Below are positions 10,542 to 22,069 of a stretch of 64,000 nucleotides of DNA, one piece after another. Source of the stretch: Acridotheres tristis (Eukaryota > Chordata > Aves > Passeriformes > Sturnidae). Each line of letters starts with the position of its first letter. Position 1 is the stretch's first letter. The notes beneath the pieces are model-generated. The model did not search any database, had not been told where the DNA came from, and saw nothing but the letters and a program-made list of their open reading frames with translations. The stretch is from NCBI GenBank assembly GCA_037013685.1, contig CM072885.1:64893785-64957784 (forward strand). The letters run 5' to 3'. The position numbers were made by a program, and so were the translations under genes.

Positions 10542-13500
10542 CTAGTCTTCAGTAGTGGTGCTGAGCAGTACTGGGTATGCTGTTCCAATGTGCTGCCCAT
10601 GGCGCCAGACAACCACCTGCAGCTCATACTCATCTATCTTCACTGTTTCACGTGTGACTCTTTCTTCAGACAGCAGGAAAATGACTGTGTAAAGGGCAAA
10701 TTCGAACTCTGGGCTGACACCAATAAAGGTGCTTCCGATTGGCTTGACCGAACCCTTCCAGCTGAACTGGATGCTCAAAACTTGGTCATCTTTGTCAGGC
10801 TGAAAGCATAAATGAAACAACAGAATAATCTCCAACACAGCTGTGACTGGACAGATAGAATTTCTGATTCCAGATTTTTGAGAGCTCTGTAAGGTTGAGT
10901 TCATCCTTGGTGTGCCTGGGAGCTATAGCTGGAGCACAATCTTTTCCCTGACTACTGGAGCATACATGACCATTTATCCCAACTAAGCCTCAACAGTCTT
11001 GCAATTCTGCAAACACCAGCACTACTTTTTAAAATAGTTTTTGCAAAAAAAAAAAAAAGAAGCTGGAAGACATGTTATTATTCATTCTTCTTATATACAG
11101 TTATGTACTGTATATACTTATTACTGTTCAAAACATGAGCCTATGATTGAATCGTTACACTTGTTTTGTTATAACTTTTATCTCTGGATCCATTTGTCTT
11201 ACTTGCAAAGTCCCCCAAAGGCTTGTTCTTACCCTGGTTTTGTTCTTCCGAGCCACGTATCCCTTGTAATCAATCTGGTCACGCTTTTCCTGAAGGTAAA
11301 ATTGCACCCAGTTGTGCAAACCTAAGATCTCTTTACCATGCCTTGTTTCTCCAACAAAAACATGTTCAAAACCACAAGAATCAGGTCTGTAATGAAGAAG
11401 GAAAAAAGAAAAAAGAATATACAGGTCTTTTATATGTTTCATAGAGCCATAGAAACGTTTGGGTTGGAAGGGATGCTAAAGCTCATCTCATTCCGACCCC
11501 CTGCCATGGGCAGGGACACCTTCCACTATCCCAGGTTGCTCAGAGCCCCATCCAGCCTGGCCTTGAATGCTTCAGGGGATGGGGCAGCCACAACTTCTCT
11601 GGGAAACCTGTGCCAGGGCCTCTCCATCCTAACAGAGAGGAATTTCTTCCTAATATCCAATCTAAACCCATTCTGCCAGTCTGAAGCCATTCTGAAGCTG
11701 TCTTCCAGTTCTATGTGTAGCAGATGGCACTCGGGCTTACCCGATTTACCTAAATCAGAATAGAACAGAGATTATCAGTGCCCATACCCACCCATCAAAC
11801 ATACCTGTCTCCTTCTTTCCTGGCATAGAGCTGGAACCAGATGTCATAAAGCTGATGTTTGAAATCAGCAAGGTTTGGCTTTGCTAGTTTTTTTTTCAGC
11901 AGATAGTCATGAGCTAGCTGAAGGATAGAAAACCAAGATACATATACAGATTACTTCTTTATTCAATGTTTCCAGTGACAAAAAAGATCTATGTTACTCA
12001 CTCTCATGACTTCTGTTGCTAAGATAGCATCAAGGAAACAATTGTTTTCAACTATTTCTTCTGGAGTCACTACTTCTGCTACACCAGTTGATGCCTCATA
12101 GTTGTCCAATAAGGAAATAAAGGCTGCAGAAAAAAAGAAACTTTCAGTCTGCTCATATACCTGATCCAGGCATTAGAGTGCCATCATAAAAAGTCACCAT
12201 AGAATATGCCTTGATAGCCCTTAGAGAAAGCCATTCCTTTATACGTCAGATTCTACTCTCAGGTATACTGTTAAGTGTAGGCCTCAAGGTAACTCAAGAA
12301 CACTGCTGCTCTTTTTAAAGATCTTTTCAAAGATAAACAGCTACTGAGCTTCCTTATGGAGCCAAGTGCTGAAGTAATAATGACCTTCTAGCAAAACAAA
12401 TGATATCTGACCACCACAATTACAGACACAGGCTTAGAACCTTGAGCTATGCTGGCACGAGGTTTTGTGGGCATTATTTCAGTAGAGGAATAATAAAGCA
12501 TAAACCTATATCAGATGTCTTGAGCTTGAGAAAAATTAGGGAAGGAAACATATATTCATAGACATAGCTGAAGTATAGCCCCCAAGAGAAATGCAAGACC
12601 TAGCTGTCTAGTGGGTCTAGTACTATCTGAAAGGGCTTGGAAGCTGTGAGTAAAGGAGTAACGATGAATTTGGTGTCTTTTTGCATAGAATCATAGGATG
12701 GTCTGGGTTGCAAGAGACCTTAAACCAGTTCAAGCTCCCTGCCATGGGTAGGGACACCTTCCACTATCCCAGGTTGCTCAGAGCTCCATCTAACCTAGCC
12801 TTGGACATTTCCAGGGATGAGGCAGCCACAGCTTCTCTGGACATCTGTTTACCACCATGTCTCAGTGTCTTGGCTTGCAAAGCAGGATATAACCAAAAGT
12901 ATGCATTCTGTCACCATCTGTTGAAACCAGGTGGGGCAGTGATCCTTATCTCTGGAGAGGGTTATCTTCTGTTATTGGGCCATCTGTTAAAACCAGCTGG
13001 GGCAGTGCTCTTTATGTTTTCCACAACCCATCCTTCCTCCAAGGAGAGATCTCCTGTTAATGGGCCATTGAATCCCACTGCATGACTGATAAAATTACAT
13101 CATCCCACTGGGAAATGCTCCAGCTAGGGGAGGAGCCAAGCATTTCCTACCTAGGTAAAATCTGAGATTTGGAACACCAAGGCAGCATTTTTCCACTGGA
13201 TTCCAGAGGAAAACCAGACCCTTCTACATCATCACTTGACCTTTGGAGGAAAAACCCTTCTACAGGACCACTGCTTCAACAGAACCACATCTGTCATCGA
13301 GGAGGACTGCAGTCACCATTTAATGGGACTGCTACCAACACCCTGACTGACAGGGTGTCAGGTTGTATTCTGACTCTGACGATGTTCTGTGTTTGTTTTT
13401 TTGAAATACTGTATTTCTATTTTAATTTTTCCTAGTAAAAAACTATTATTCCTATTCCCATATCTTTACCTGAGAGCTCCTTAATTTCAAAATTATAATA

Positions 13501-16070
13501 ATTTGGAAGGAGGAGGTTTACATTGTCCATTTCAACAAAGGCTCCTGCCATTCTTAACAAACACCTGTCTTTCAAACCAAGATACTCAGCTGCTCTCACA
13601 GGAAAAAAAAATATTTTCTAAATTCTAATTTTAACCTCCACTCTGTCAGTGTGAAGCCATTGCCCCTTGTCCTGTCACTCCAGGCCCTTGTCAAGAGTCT
13701 CTCTCCATCTTTCCTGTGGGTTCCCTTCAGGCACTGGAAGGCAACAATGAGGTCACCCCAAAGCCTTCTCCTCTCCAGGCTGAACAATCCCAATTCCCTG
13801 AGCCTTTCCTCCCAGCAGAGCTGCTCCATCCCTCTGATCCCCTGGTGTCCCTGCTCTGTCGTGGCTCCAGCAGCTCCCTGTCCTTGCTGTGCTGGCCCAG
13901 GGCTGGGTGCAGCCCTGCAGGGGGGTCTCAGCAGAGCAGGGCAGAGGGGCAGAATCCCCCCTCCCCTGCTGCCCTGGGGCTCTGGGTGCAGCCCAGCACA
14001 GGGGGGTTCTGGGCTGGGGCAGGGCCAGCTCTCAGCCACAGCACCCCCAAGTCCTTCTGCCAGGGCTGCTCCCTCTGCTCATCCCCAGCCTGGATTTATC
14101 CCAGGGGTTGTCCTCATCCAGGTGCAACACCAGCACCTGGTCTTGTCAAAGTCTGTGAGATTCCCTTGGGCCACTTCGCAAGTTTGTGGTAAGTGTCTCA
14201 TCCCTTTTACTTTGTAGTGGAAGAGTCAGAGAATTCAGATTTTGCCTAAGGCACAAAAGGATGTTCCTCCTGAGGCTCAGGTACAGGTAATCTCCAAGCA
14301 ACTGCTATGAAAACTCCCTTCAAATGACCTGCAGCTGGATGATCCTCACCACCATCCAAATTATATACAATGTTATATATTAGGCAATCACGTCAAAAAC
14401 AGCACAGATATTTTATATCACATCCACGATTAAGAAAAGAACAGGTCTCACTTGCAAAAGTTTTTATGCTCCTCAGGCGTTCTTCATTTACATTGTGAAA
14501 CAGATGCCTGGCTGCATTGTCCTGGACAGCACTGTCACCTTGCTGTGCTAGACCTGCTTTTCCCTGGGAAGAACATCAGAGGAAAACAATTTAAGGAGTA
14601 AGATGTCCAACATTAGAGGAGACAGTGCCTGCCTTTGTAATAATCAAACCAAACCCCATAAATCTATCAGGATTCTTTGCTAGGAATTGTCTTTCTATGA
14701 AACAAGAGAAGATATTACAGAACTTCCAGCATAAAGACAATCTCTGACAACTGTAAGAGCCTGAAATTTCTTTGTTGACTCAGAGATGATTGTAATGGCC
14801 CATGTGATAGTTCAGTTCTGTTCAGTAACCAGCTATGCTGTTATACTATATACATCACAAATGGTAAACAGAAGAAATGTAGAGCAAGGGCTCCCTCCCA
14901 CCACAAAGAAATAAAAAGGAGATTTGGATGCCTTCTGTCTCTGCAGTTTTAAGGAGGCTTTCCTGATAATTTTCAAATTTCTATTTCATAAAGGGCATTC
15001 TCAAGGAAAGAAGATAGAAGATGAGTAGCAGCTTGTTAACATAGGCAAGGGGTACCTAGAGCCTTGTTCTGAAAAATGGAGAAACCATATAGGAGAAGTT
15101 TTCCCCATACACATTTTTGCTTGAGGTAGGTACCACTATTTTGAGTTTATCAGCAACAGGAAATTATCTGTTATATTAAGCAACACTGGAATAGTGTTTG
15201 AGTAACAACAGAATAAAGTGAGTTCTTGTGTGGGTACAAAACTGGATTGTGAATATTCTGGCCTGTTGCAATTTGTGGCCAAAACACTCGGCCACTGCTC
15301 TCCCAGAGAAACCCAGGAATTTCTCAAATTTCTCCCTTATTCCCCTAAGAATGACTTGGGACGTATCTCCCTTTCTCTCTTGCTGCAAGTCACCCAGACT
15401 ACACACACAAGCTGCCATTCACACGCTGAAATACACAGGGAGGAGAAGAACATCTCTAGTGCTGCTCAAAGTGTGGTGAACACTGAATTCAGATTCTGTT
15501 TCTCAGGATATCATCTTGTTGGATCTTGAAAATCTGCAGAGATGGAGATTTCACAGCTTCTCTGGGCATCCCGTTCCTTTGTCTTTGTTGAATTTCATGA
15601 TGTTCCCTTAGCGTGTTCCTCCAGCCTGCCTATGTCCAGTGGAAGAGAAGCCCTGCACCTGAGGGTACCAGGTGCAGTTTGCTGTCATCTGCAAAACTGG
15701 AAGGGTTGTACGCTAGTTCCTCCTCCAGCTCACAGACAGAGAGATGAAATATTACAGGACTCATGACAGACACCTGAGAGATTCCACTTGTGACCAAAGT
15801 CCAGGTAAGTGTGAGCCATTTGTGTTCACTGTATCGTTCCTTCTCCTAAGGGATGCTTTCCTCACTGGACATGACAAAGTACAGGCAGCTTTTTAAGCTA
15901 AAGGCACTTTTGCAGGCACCTTTTCCTGCAGCACCACACTGCCCTTAATCCTGACTTGGCAATTGCTTACCTGCACATCAATGGTGTAGTCTTTCCCAGG
16001 CCTAAGACGGTGAACATCTGCATCCCACATCTCATTGAAAAGCTTAGAAAGTTCACGATTTAAGGCCTTC
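10542..16070 (-). CDS. ENDOU-like: Poly(U)-specific endoribonuclease, EndoU family (5' end missing)
   Basis: EndoU (XendoU/PP11) enzymes cut RNA at uridines, usually with Mn2+, leaving 2',3'-cyclic phosphates. Six minus-strand exons are visible: 16070-15971, 14563-14452, 12123-12002, 11917-11805, 11386-11233 and 10799-10542 (stop TAG at 10544-10542). All introns are GT-AG and every phase agrees, giving 285 residues. The series begins with LNRELSKLFNEMWDADVHRL and RPGKDYTIDVQ, then KTFATFISLLDNYE and FQLYARKEGD. The catalytic signature follows: GFEHVFVGE (first His with flanking Glu residues), GLHNWVQFYL (second His) and DYKGYV (catalytic Lys). The C-terminus carries DDQVLSIQFSWKG, a GVSPEFEFALYT block and a GTAYPVLL ending. 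All three catalytic positions are kept, so the enzyme should be active. The exon(s) encoding the N-terminus and any signal peptide or somatomedin-B domains were not found. Which EndoU paralogue this is cannot be settled from sequence alone. Confidence 0.92.
11440..11715 (-). mobile_element. CR1 LINE 3' end (-), EndoU intron
   Basis: A clear reverse-complement CR1 3' end begins with 'catagagccatagaaacg' and 'gtttgggttggaaggga', followed by the 'caccttccactatcccaggt' block. It lies between the EndoU exons at 11233-11386 and 11805-11917, in the gene's sense orientation. Confidence 0.93.
12683..12857 (-). mobile_element. CR1 LINE (-), left part, split by LTR
   Basis: Reverse-complement CR1 3' end ('atagaatcataggatggtct' through 'ccacagcttctctggacatc'). 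Homology stops at the LTR and resumes to its right at about 13595, so the two pieces are one CR1. Confidence 0.88.
12858..13588 (-). mobile_element. Solo ERV LTR, passerine ERVL-like (-), nested in CR1
   Basis: A block of about 730 bases interrupts the CR1. Its plus-strand ends are tgtctcagtgtcttggc at the left and caaaccaagatactcag at the right. Read on the minus strand it resembles, from memory, an LTR that is very common in songbird genomes, including the stretch 'ttaaggagctctcaggtaaa'. No internal retroviral genes are present, so it is a solo LTR. The exact ends and target duplication are not resolved. The two termini also resemble each other as an inverted repeat over about 26 bases. Confidence 0.7.
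13595..14215 (-). mobile_element. CR1 LINE (-), right part, split by LTR
   Basis: Continuation of the CR1 at 12683-12857: 'gtgtgaagccattgcccctt', 'gtcctgtcactccaggccct', 'ggcactggaaggcaacaatg' and the GC-rich 3'-UTR block. It lies inside the EndoU intron between the exons at 12002-12123 and 14452-14563. Confidence 0.85.
15525..15840 (-). mobile_element. Diverged CR1 fragment (-), EndoU intron
   Basis: Recognisable but worn CR1 phrases on the reverse complement: 'cacagcttctctgggcatcc', 'tttgttgaatttcatgatgt', 'ttgctgtcatctgcaaaact' and 'gacaccctgtgagattcc'-like wording. No coding frame remains. Confidence 0.55.
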
Positions 16071-16919
16071 CTGCCAAGGAACACAGAGAAATACATGTGT
16101 TTAAAAAAGGCACGTGCTGTTATTTCTTCAAGTCACTTCTAGAGTCTTCTAATGCCACTCCATGTTCTGGATATCAGCATGTCATCAAGTTTCTCTTTTT
16201 TCCCACACCTTCCTGTCAGTACTGCTGTAAAAACCACAATGCTTATGGTCCACATTCCTTTTTAAAGAATGCAGGTAACCTGTAAGGAAACCTGAGCCTT
16301 CCCTTAGATTGTCAGACAGCAAAGTTCTTGTCTTCCTGTGGTTTTCCATGTAATGAAACAAAAAGGAAGATGGTGGTGTTTCATTCCTAAGGATTCTATG
16401 CACTTGGTGTGTTTTCTCCTGGTCCTTATTGCAACTCATGAACCCTTTGTTAATTTTTTTTCTCGCTTCTGCCCAGCTGTGGCACTGGAGGGTGAGAGAA
16501 TGACTCTCCTGGATGCCTGGTGTTTGGCCAGTATCAAACCATGACAGGTTGTTATTGTGATGAAGTGCCCAGAAGTAGCCACAGTTTCAAGTATATTATG
16601 GCCACACTAAGAGGGGATCAGGACAACAGAGTAGAGAAGAAGAGAAGTGGATTAATCTTTAAATAACTAACAATGGAATCAATCAGTTACAAACCAACAC
16701 ATGCATCAAACCCAGAGAAGAACCACTTGATAATTTTGAATTCTCCTTCAAAAGAGATGTTTTCCAGAAAATAAAAAAAGAAATCTGTCAACTTGCTGCA
16801 TCCTCCTTCCAGTGGCAAATTCCATGCTCTCTAGCAGAAAGAGCAAACAAAGAATGTGGCAAAGGCACAAGGGCAGGGCAGATAACCATAACTACAGCAG
16901 CTGCCACACCTCAGCCCAC

Positions 16920-17027
16920 CTGTAAGTTTGGATCTGATCCACTGTGTTTCTGAGCAGCGCTGGAGGCACTGACACTCCATTTTCCCTTGGGTTCTCCAGT
17001 ATTTTGGGATAGCTGTGGATGGGAAAT
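16920..17027 (-). other. ENDOU-like: Candidate upstream coding exon of the EndoU gene
   Basis: A minus-strand block is open in one frame (ILENPRENGVSVPPALLRNT, then VDQIQTYR). It ends at a good donor ('cttacag|gtgggc'), and its phase (two bases over) is exactly what the exon at 16070 needs, giving QTYRKALNREL. The acceptor could be at 17027 (weak) or 17012 ('catccacag'). I do not recognise the peptide as a known EndoU segment, so this is a phase-supported guess. Confidence 0.4.
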
Positions 17028-17029
17028 CT

Positions 17030-19540
17030 AAAAGATCACTTGAATTTTTAAGTGGACTTTAACAGGTGTAAATGCCTGAAAAAAAGGGAAAGGATTAAAT
17101 ATTCTAGCATATAGGAGCCAAAGGACATGCTTGTTGCCAGGGTTAAACAGGAATGTGAAGGAAAAATTGTGCTTGGAGCAGGTACCTGCATGGACCTCAC
17201 AGTGGAGAAGAAGGAGGCTGTCACAGAAGAGCTTCATTTAGCCCCTGCTCAGACTCCAGGCTCTGCTTGTACAGTAAGTGGGGCTTGTGCCATCACACTG
17301 TCAACACTGGCTGGGCAGCCTAAAAGAGGACCCTGTTCAATGTCCCAGGGAGCTGCCTCAGAAGACACCAACAGCAGCAGTTTTATTTATTTCCAGCCAT
17401 ACTTCCATATTCTTTCCAGAGTCTTATGAGGAGCAAGCCCTTCTCAAAAGAGCTTACAAACCAACACCAAACAAAAAACTGCTCACTTCATCAGCTCAGC
17501 TATATGCCCAAGGGCAGGACTGGTGAGTTCACAGAACAGTACTGGAGATGTTTTTCAAACTTCAAGCCTTTACCTTGGACGGCCCTAATTTTATTGGATC
17601 ACTTTTGTGCTGTGTTCTGGACTCTCCTGCTGCCTGCTCCTCTGCATCAGTTCATCCTGTCTGTTTCAGAACCATCATATTATGTTTAATAGGGTTTTTA
17701 CTTTGGAAGGAACTACTGCTGGTGAATAGGAGTCTGCTGCCTGCTGAACATCCAAGGTATGTGGAACATTGGGTCTTATTATAATGTTTTGTTGCACAGA
17801 TACAGTATTTTATATACATATCTTTTAGTATGTGTGTATTTTGGTAACAGTCACCTATCTAGGAGAGATCTGTCATCTCTTTAATACCCACTTGCTCTCA
17901 GTCTGCTCTGGGCACTCTGTGTTTATAATGCATTTTAGGGCCCTGTTTGGCCTTTCCTCCTTCAGAAATATTATGAAATATCACATGAGCTCAAGGTGTT
18001 TACTCAAGGAGAGGGCTACAGCAAGAGTTTACCTACAGATTTCAATCCTCATTTTTGTTCAATAAATATACTTCTACTAAAAGTATTCCTGCATTCAGGA
18101 AAATTGTCCCCAAACTGAAATCACTAAATTTTACAAAGTAAAAGCCTTTATTCTCCTTTATCTCTGCTAGGTGCTACCACAATATAATCATGGACTTTTC
18201 CTCTCCTTTTTGTTGTCCCTTTAGTTTCCAAACAGAGAGCCTGCTGTAACTGAAGACTAAAAAAATATACTCTTGACAAAGGAAAAAACTTGTCTTGCAA
18301 CTTACACAGTCATCTTGTAAAAAACTCTTTCTGGATGGTATTTCTTTAAAAAGGGCCATGAACTTAGCTTACACATACAAGATGAGACAATTTAATGAGA
18401 AGATGCCCAACACCTTCATGCAAATCCATGACACACCAGCATGTAGGTAAGGTTGTTCTGGAAAACAGTGTTGAGTATTTTCTCCCTGGTTTTCAACGCA
18501 ATGGCATGGGTGACTCAAAACAGAGATTTTTATCATCAATTCTCAAGCCCTTCCCTATGGCGAAAGCTCTGAGTTGTTAGATTTATGCTTGCACATAGAA
18601 TTAATTATTTCTGTGCAAGAAGTCTGGCCAATTGGATTTTGTCCAGTTGGAGCCTTGCTTGGATGTGCTTACGTGAGCAAAGCACCACCCCAGTAACAAC
18701 ACTCAGTCTGCACTTTTAAGAGTTGAGAAAACCTGGGGGAGGCTAACCAGTACTGGCACCAGTAACTGGTGCACCAGCAGTGTGCTTAGAGCCAAAGAAT
18801 CTAATATCTCCATTTTATTCTTTGTTCTACCCAAAACAATTCTCCAAGAGGACTTCACTGCTATAAATCAGAAAACACTCGAGACATGACGAGAATTGAG
18901 GGTCAGTGGCAAATAATGTGAACAAGTCAACAGTGTCAAAGCAAGAAAAACAGGTATTGCAAATGAAGGTCACATGAAGCCCTGCAAATAAGGTCTGATT
19001 GAACACCTTCTCCAAAGTAAATCTACTTTCAGAGATCCTTTCAACAACATGCAATTTTATACAGCCTTTAAACATTACACAGAAAAGAAAGGGATTTTAA
19101 TACCTGGTGAGCAGCCATTTACAAGAAGTAAAAAACTCGGTTCAAATGCTGTGAAATACATGCAACAGCTTTTATGGCTAACAGAAGATAGAAACAATTC
19201 TCTAGATTTTTATCTTATGCCAGTGTCTATGTCTTCTATTTGAGTCCAGCGAGATTTTTTTCATTTAAAGCTGGTATTTGAAATACCAAAAGATAAATAA
19301 AGCAGTTTTTGTAGGTGGAAAGGAAAAGGCAATTTCAAGGGGCAAACCTGAGAGTGGAACAATCTGTCAAGGTCCTGGGGCAGGCAGCTGATGTTTGAAG
19401 AACTAGTTCTAAGTTATGAGCTATGTTTAAGCACAATCTGATTTTAGCATCACCTTTATTTTAAGCTAATAGCCTCACCGATGTTTTACACTGAAGTGAG
19501 TCAGTAAAACAGAACCGAAAGAGGAAGAGGGCTCTTGTTT
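17030..19540. other. No gene recognised (EndoU 5' intron or intergenic)
   Basis: AT-rich unique-looking sequence. Short open frames match nothing I recognise, and there is no CpG island. The missing 5' exon of the EndoU gene should lie here or further right, but could not be identified. Confidence 0.4.
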
Positions 19541-19543
19541 TGC

Positions 19544-19702
19544 TGCATGTCATGTAATAGTCACCCTTTTACAGACAAATATATCCTATCCCCCCCTTGC
19601 GTGTCATGTAATATTCACCCTTTTGCAGACAAATATAGCCCATTCCCCCTTGCATGTCCTGTAATATTCACCCTTTTACAGACAAATATATCCCATCCCC
19701 CC
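19544..19702. repeat. Minisatellite, three copies of a 53-54-bp unit
   Basis: Three head-to-tail copies start at 19544, 19598 and 19651. Each unit reads 'tgcatgtcatgtaatattca' followed by 'cccttttacagacaaatata' and a run of C. The copies differ by only a few substitutions, so the array is fairly young. Confidence 0.92.
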
Positions 19703-21508
19703 TACCCTTCCCCTCAGAGGAGAATCCGTATGATTGCCTCTTACCCACTTTCCATGCCAGGAGGAAGTTTTTCTCTTGGGAAATACTCTGAGCAGGGAGA
19801 AGGCAGCCAGAAACTCAGCAGTCCTCCTGTAGTCCAAAGCACAGAGCTGTGCTCCCCTGACACTCCTCTTGCCCGCTGAGGACTGTCACTCAGCCTGGCA
19901 GGAAGGCACGGGAGAGGCAGGAGGTGCCAATTCCCACAAGAGTCTGAGGACAACACCACAACTCATCCCGCTCTCAGTGCAGGAACACTCACACTATGAA
20001 GTCAGAGGCACCTGTAGCAGGCTCCTGCCTCACCTTATCTTGCATCATGGATTATTTGCCAAATGGATTATACGTCTCTGGATGAAATTTTGAGCCTGGA
20101 AAGAAGCACAGCAAGTCTGAAAGCTTTGAAGTGGACGGGACATTCTAATCTTCTTATTCTCTATCCAGTTATTAGAAGGGAAGGTGATAATTAATCTGAG
20201 ATCATAAAAAAATCAAAGGCGGTGAAGAAAGAAACCCCAACAAACGCTTCTCTATTTACAGCTGAAACTGCTAAGTATGATCTTATGAATATTAGGAAGT
20301 GTCAGCAGGAAATGTGTTAGAAAGGCAGAACTTTGCACGTGCCACTGGAAAAAAGTGTTGGCAGGTGCTGGTAGGTGCAGGTACCCACTCTAGTGGGAGG
20401 CTTGCATTCATTATGTGACTAAATCAACCTTCAGATGGTTTAAAGCTTATTGTTATTCAGTTCATACTTGCAGCATTTTCTTCATCATAATTAATTTCTG
20501 AAAAGCATAGCTTTATGTGGTGATTGAAGGTCACAGACCATGCTATGCAAATGAAGCCAGTTTATTACACTAACCACCAGTGCTTTTACTTCTCTAAAGT
20601 CCGTACAAAATTTTCCACTTGGAAAGTCCCTGTTACATTCTCTTGCACCAGCACTGTCCTTGTTACATCTTCTCTCATCAGTCAGAGTGACCAGACATGA
20701 TGTCTTCACTTTTGTTCTTGCCTTGAGTTTCTCTCTCCCACGGCTTCCACTGTACCAGGGCCAGCAGGTCTGCAGCAGTACCCAGCTTCTGTAGTGTCTG
20801 ATCTTCCAGCTTTAGGTCTAAACTAGATATATGTATATAGAGAAGCCAGAATGGCTTGATGCTAGCTACCAGTCATCCAAGTGGTTCTGCACCTCTGGTC
20901 CATGTAACCCTTCAAAGAATCAATTTAGGGCCAATTACAACCCCTGGTGATGAAGACACCTGACACACAGAATTGTGTAGGGAACAAGACATGCAATCCA
21001 CTTAAAACACTGAAAAGTGAAGCTTCCTTCTGGCACTGGTAGGGGAAATTAAAGTATCTCAAAATTGAATATCCTTAATTTTAACAGAAATTTTCTTTAC
21101 CATTTTTGGTTAGTATTTATTGCAGTTCTGGGTAAATGAAGTAAATGACAAACAAACAATGTTCTGGATTTGTCAACTGCCCCAGTTTATCAACGAAATG
21201 CAGGAACTCTTCTTCTGTGCTTTCATTTAAAATACAAAAGCCAGTGAGCATATTCAAGAAAGTTGCAACTTTTTTACTCACTTTAGGCAGAAAGGGCCCA
21301 GATGGGAGCCCAGGGAATTTTCACTTACAAGCAGCATCATCACTGGAGTCAATGGTTTTAAGTTATTCTTCCATAAAATTACAGCTCAGTAGCATCACCA
21401 GCAGTTTCACAACCAAGTGTGTACTTGTATGTCTTTTAAAATTTCTACCTTTTGATTTGGACACTTGTAAGAGTCGGTCTGGAATTTTTCCCTCATATGC
21501 CTCACGAC

Positions 21509-22065
21509 TGTCGCGAGGATTGAGGCTAAGACCCCGAGGACCCCCCACCCAGTTCTGGCCTGGTTGCCTTTGGACAGGATTTTCTGGTCTGTCAAGGTGG
21601 ATGCTTGCCAAGGGACTGCTAGCAGGTGCTCGCTGTGCTTCATGGTACACTGCTCTTGAGCAGGCACTGGCTGGAGCAGCAGGTTCTGTACACCTGTTTC
21701 TCGGAGCAACCCTCACAATGGCCCATAAATCTCCCTACCTCTTGGCTGGATGCCACTTGCTTTGGAAAAGGACTATAAAAAAGTGACCCTCTAAAGACAA
21801 TTTTTGAGATCTCCCCACAGAAGACACATCTATTGGCTGGGACCATGAGGACACCAGAGTCTATTGGCCAGACCACAAGGACAACCGTCTCATCTGTTGG
21901 TAGCTATTCCTCATTCCCCCCCCTTTTTCTCTCTCTCTCTTTGTTTCCTTTAACTCTCCCTCTATTGCAAAACTGAGTTGTTGGCACTCAATAAAAGTGC
22001 TGTGAGCAAACTGATTTCTCCTCTGTTGTTGTCCTTTGCACCCCTGAGATCAAAACGAACCATCA
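21509..22065 (+). mobile_element. Solo ERV LTR with 4-bp target duplication (+)
   Basis: A 557-bp block begins TGTCGCGAGG and ends ACCATCA, the TG...CA form of an LTR. It is flanked on both sides by CGAC (21505-21508 and 22066-22069), as a 4-bp integration duplication. Internal promoter-like parts are in order: TATAAAA at 21774-21780, then AATAAA at 21990-21995 with a GT-rich downstream stretch. It has no gag, pol or env, so it is a solo LTR left by recombination. A 4-bp duplication is typical of gammaretrovirus-like elements. Confidence 0.82.
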
Positions 22066-22069
22066 CGAC

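Noticed and set aside
17184..17237. Minus-strand MKLFCDSLLLLHCEVHA followed by a GT donor, as a signal-peptide exon of the EndoU gene
   Set aside because: It looks signal-like, but its phase (one base over) does not join the candidate exon at 16920-17027. The strong acceptor just downstream leads into stops in all frames.
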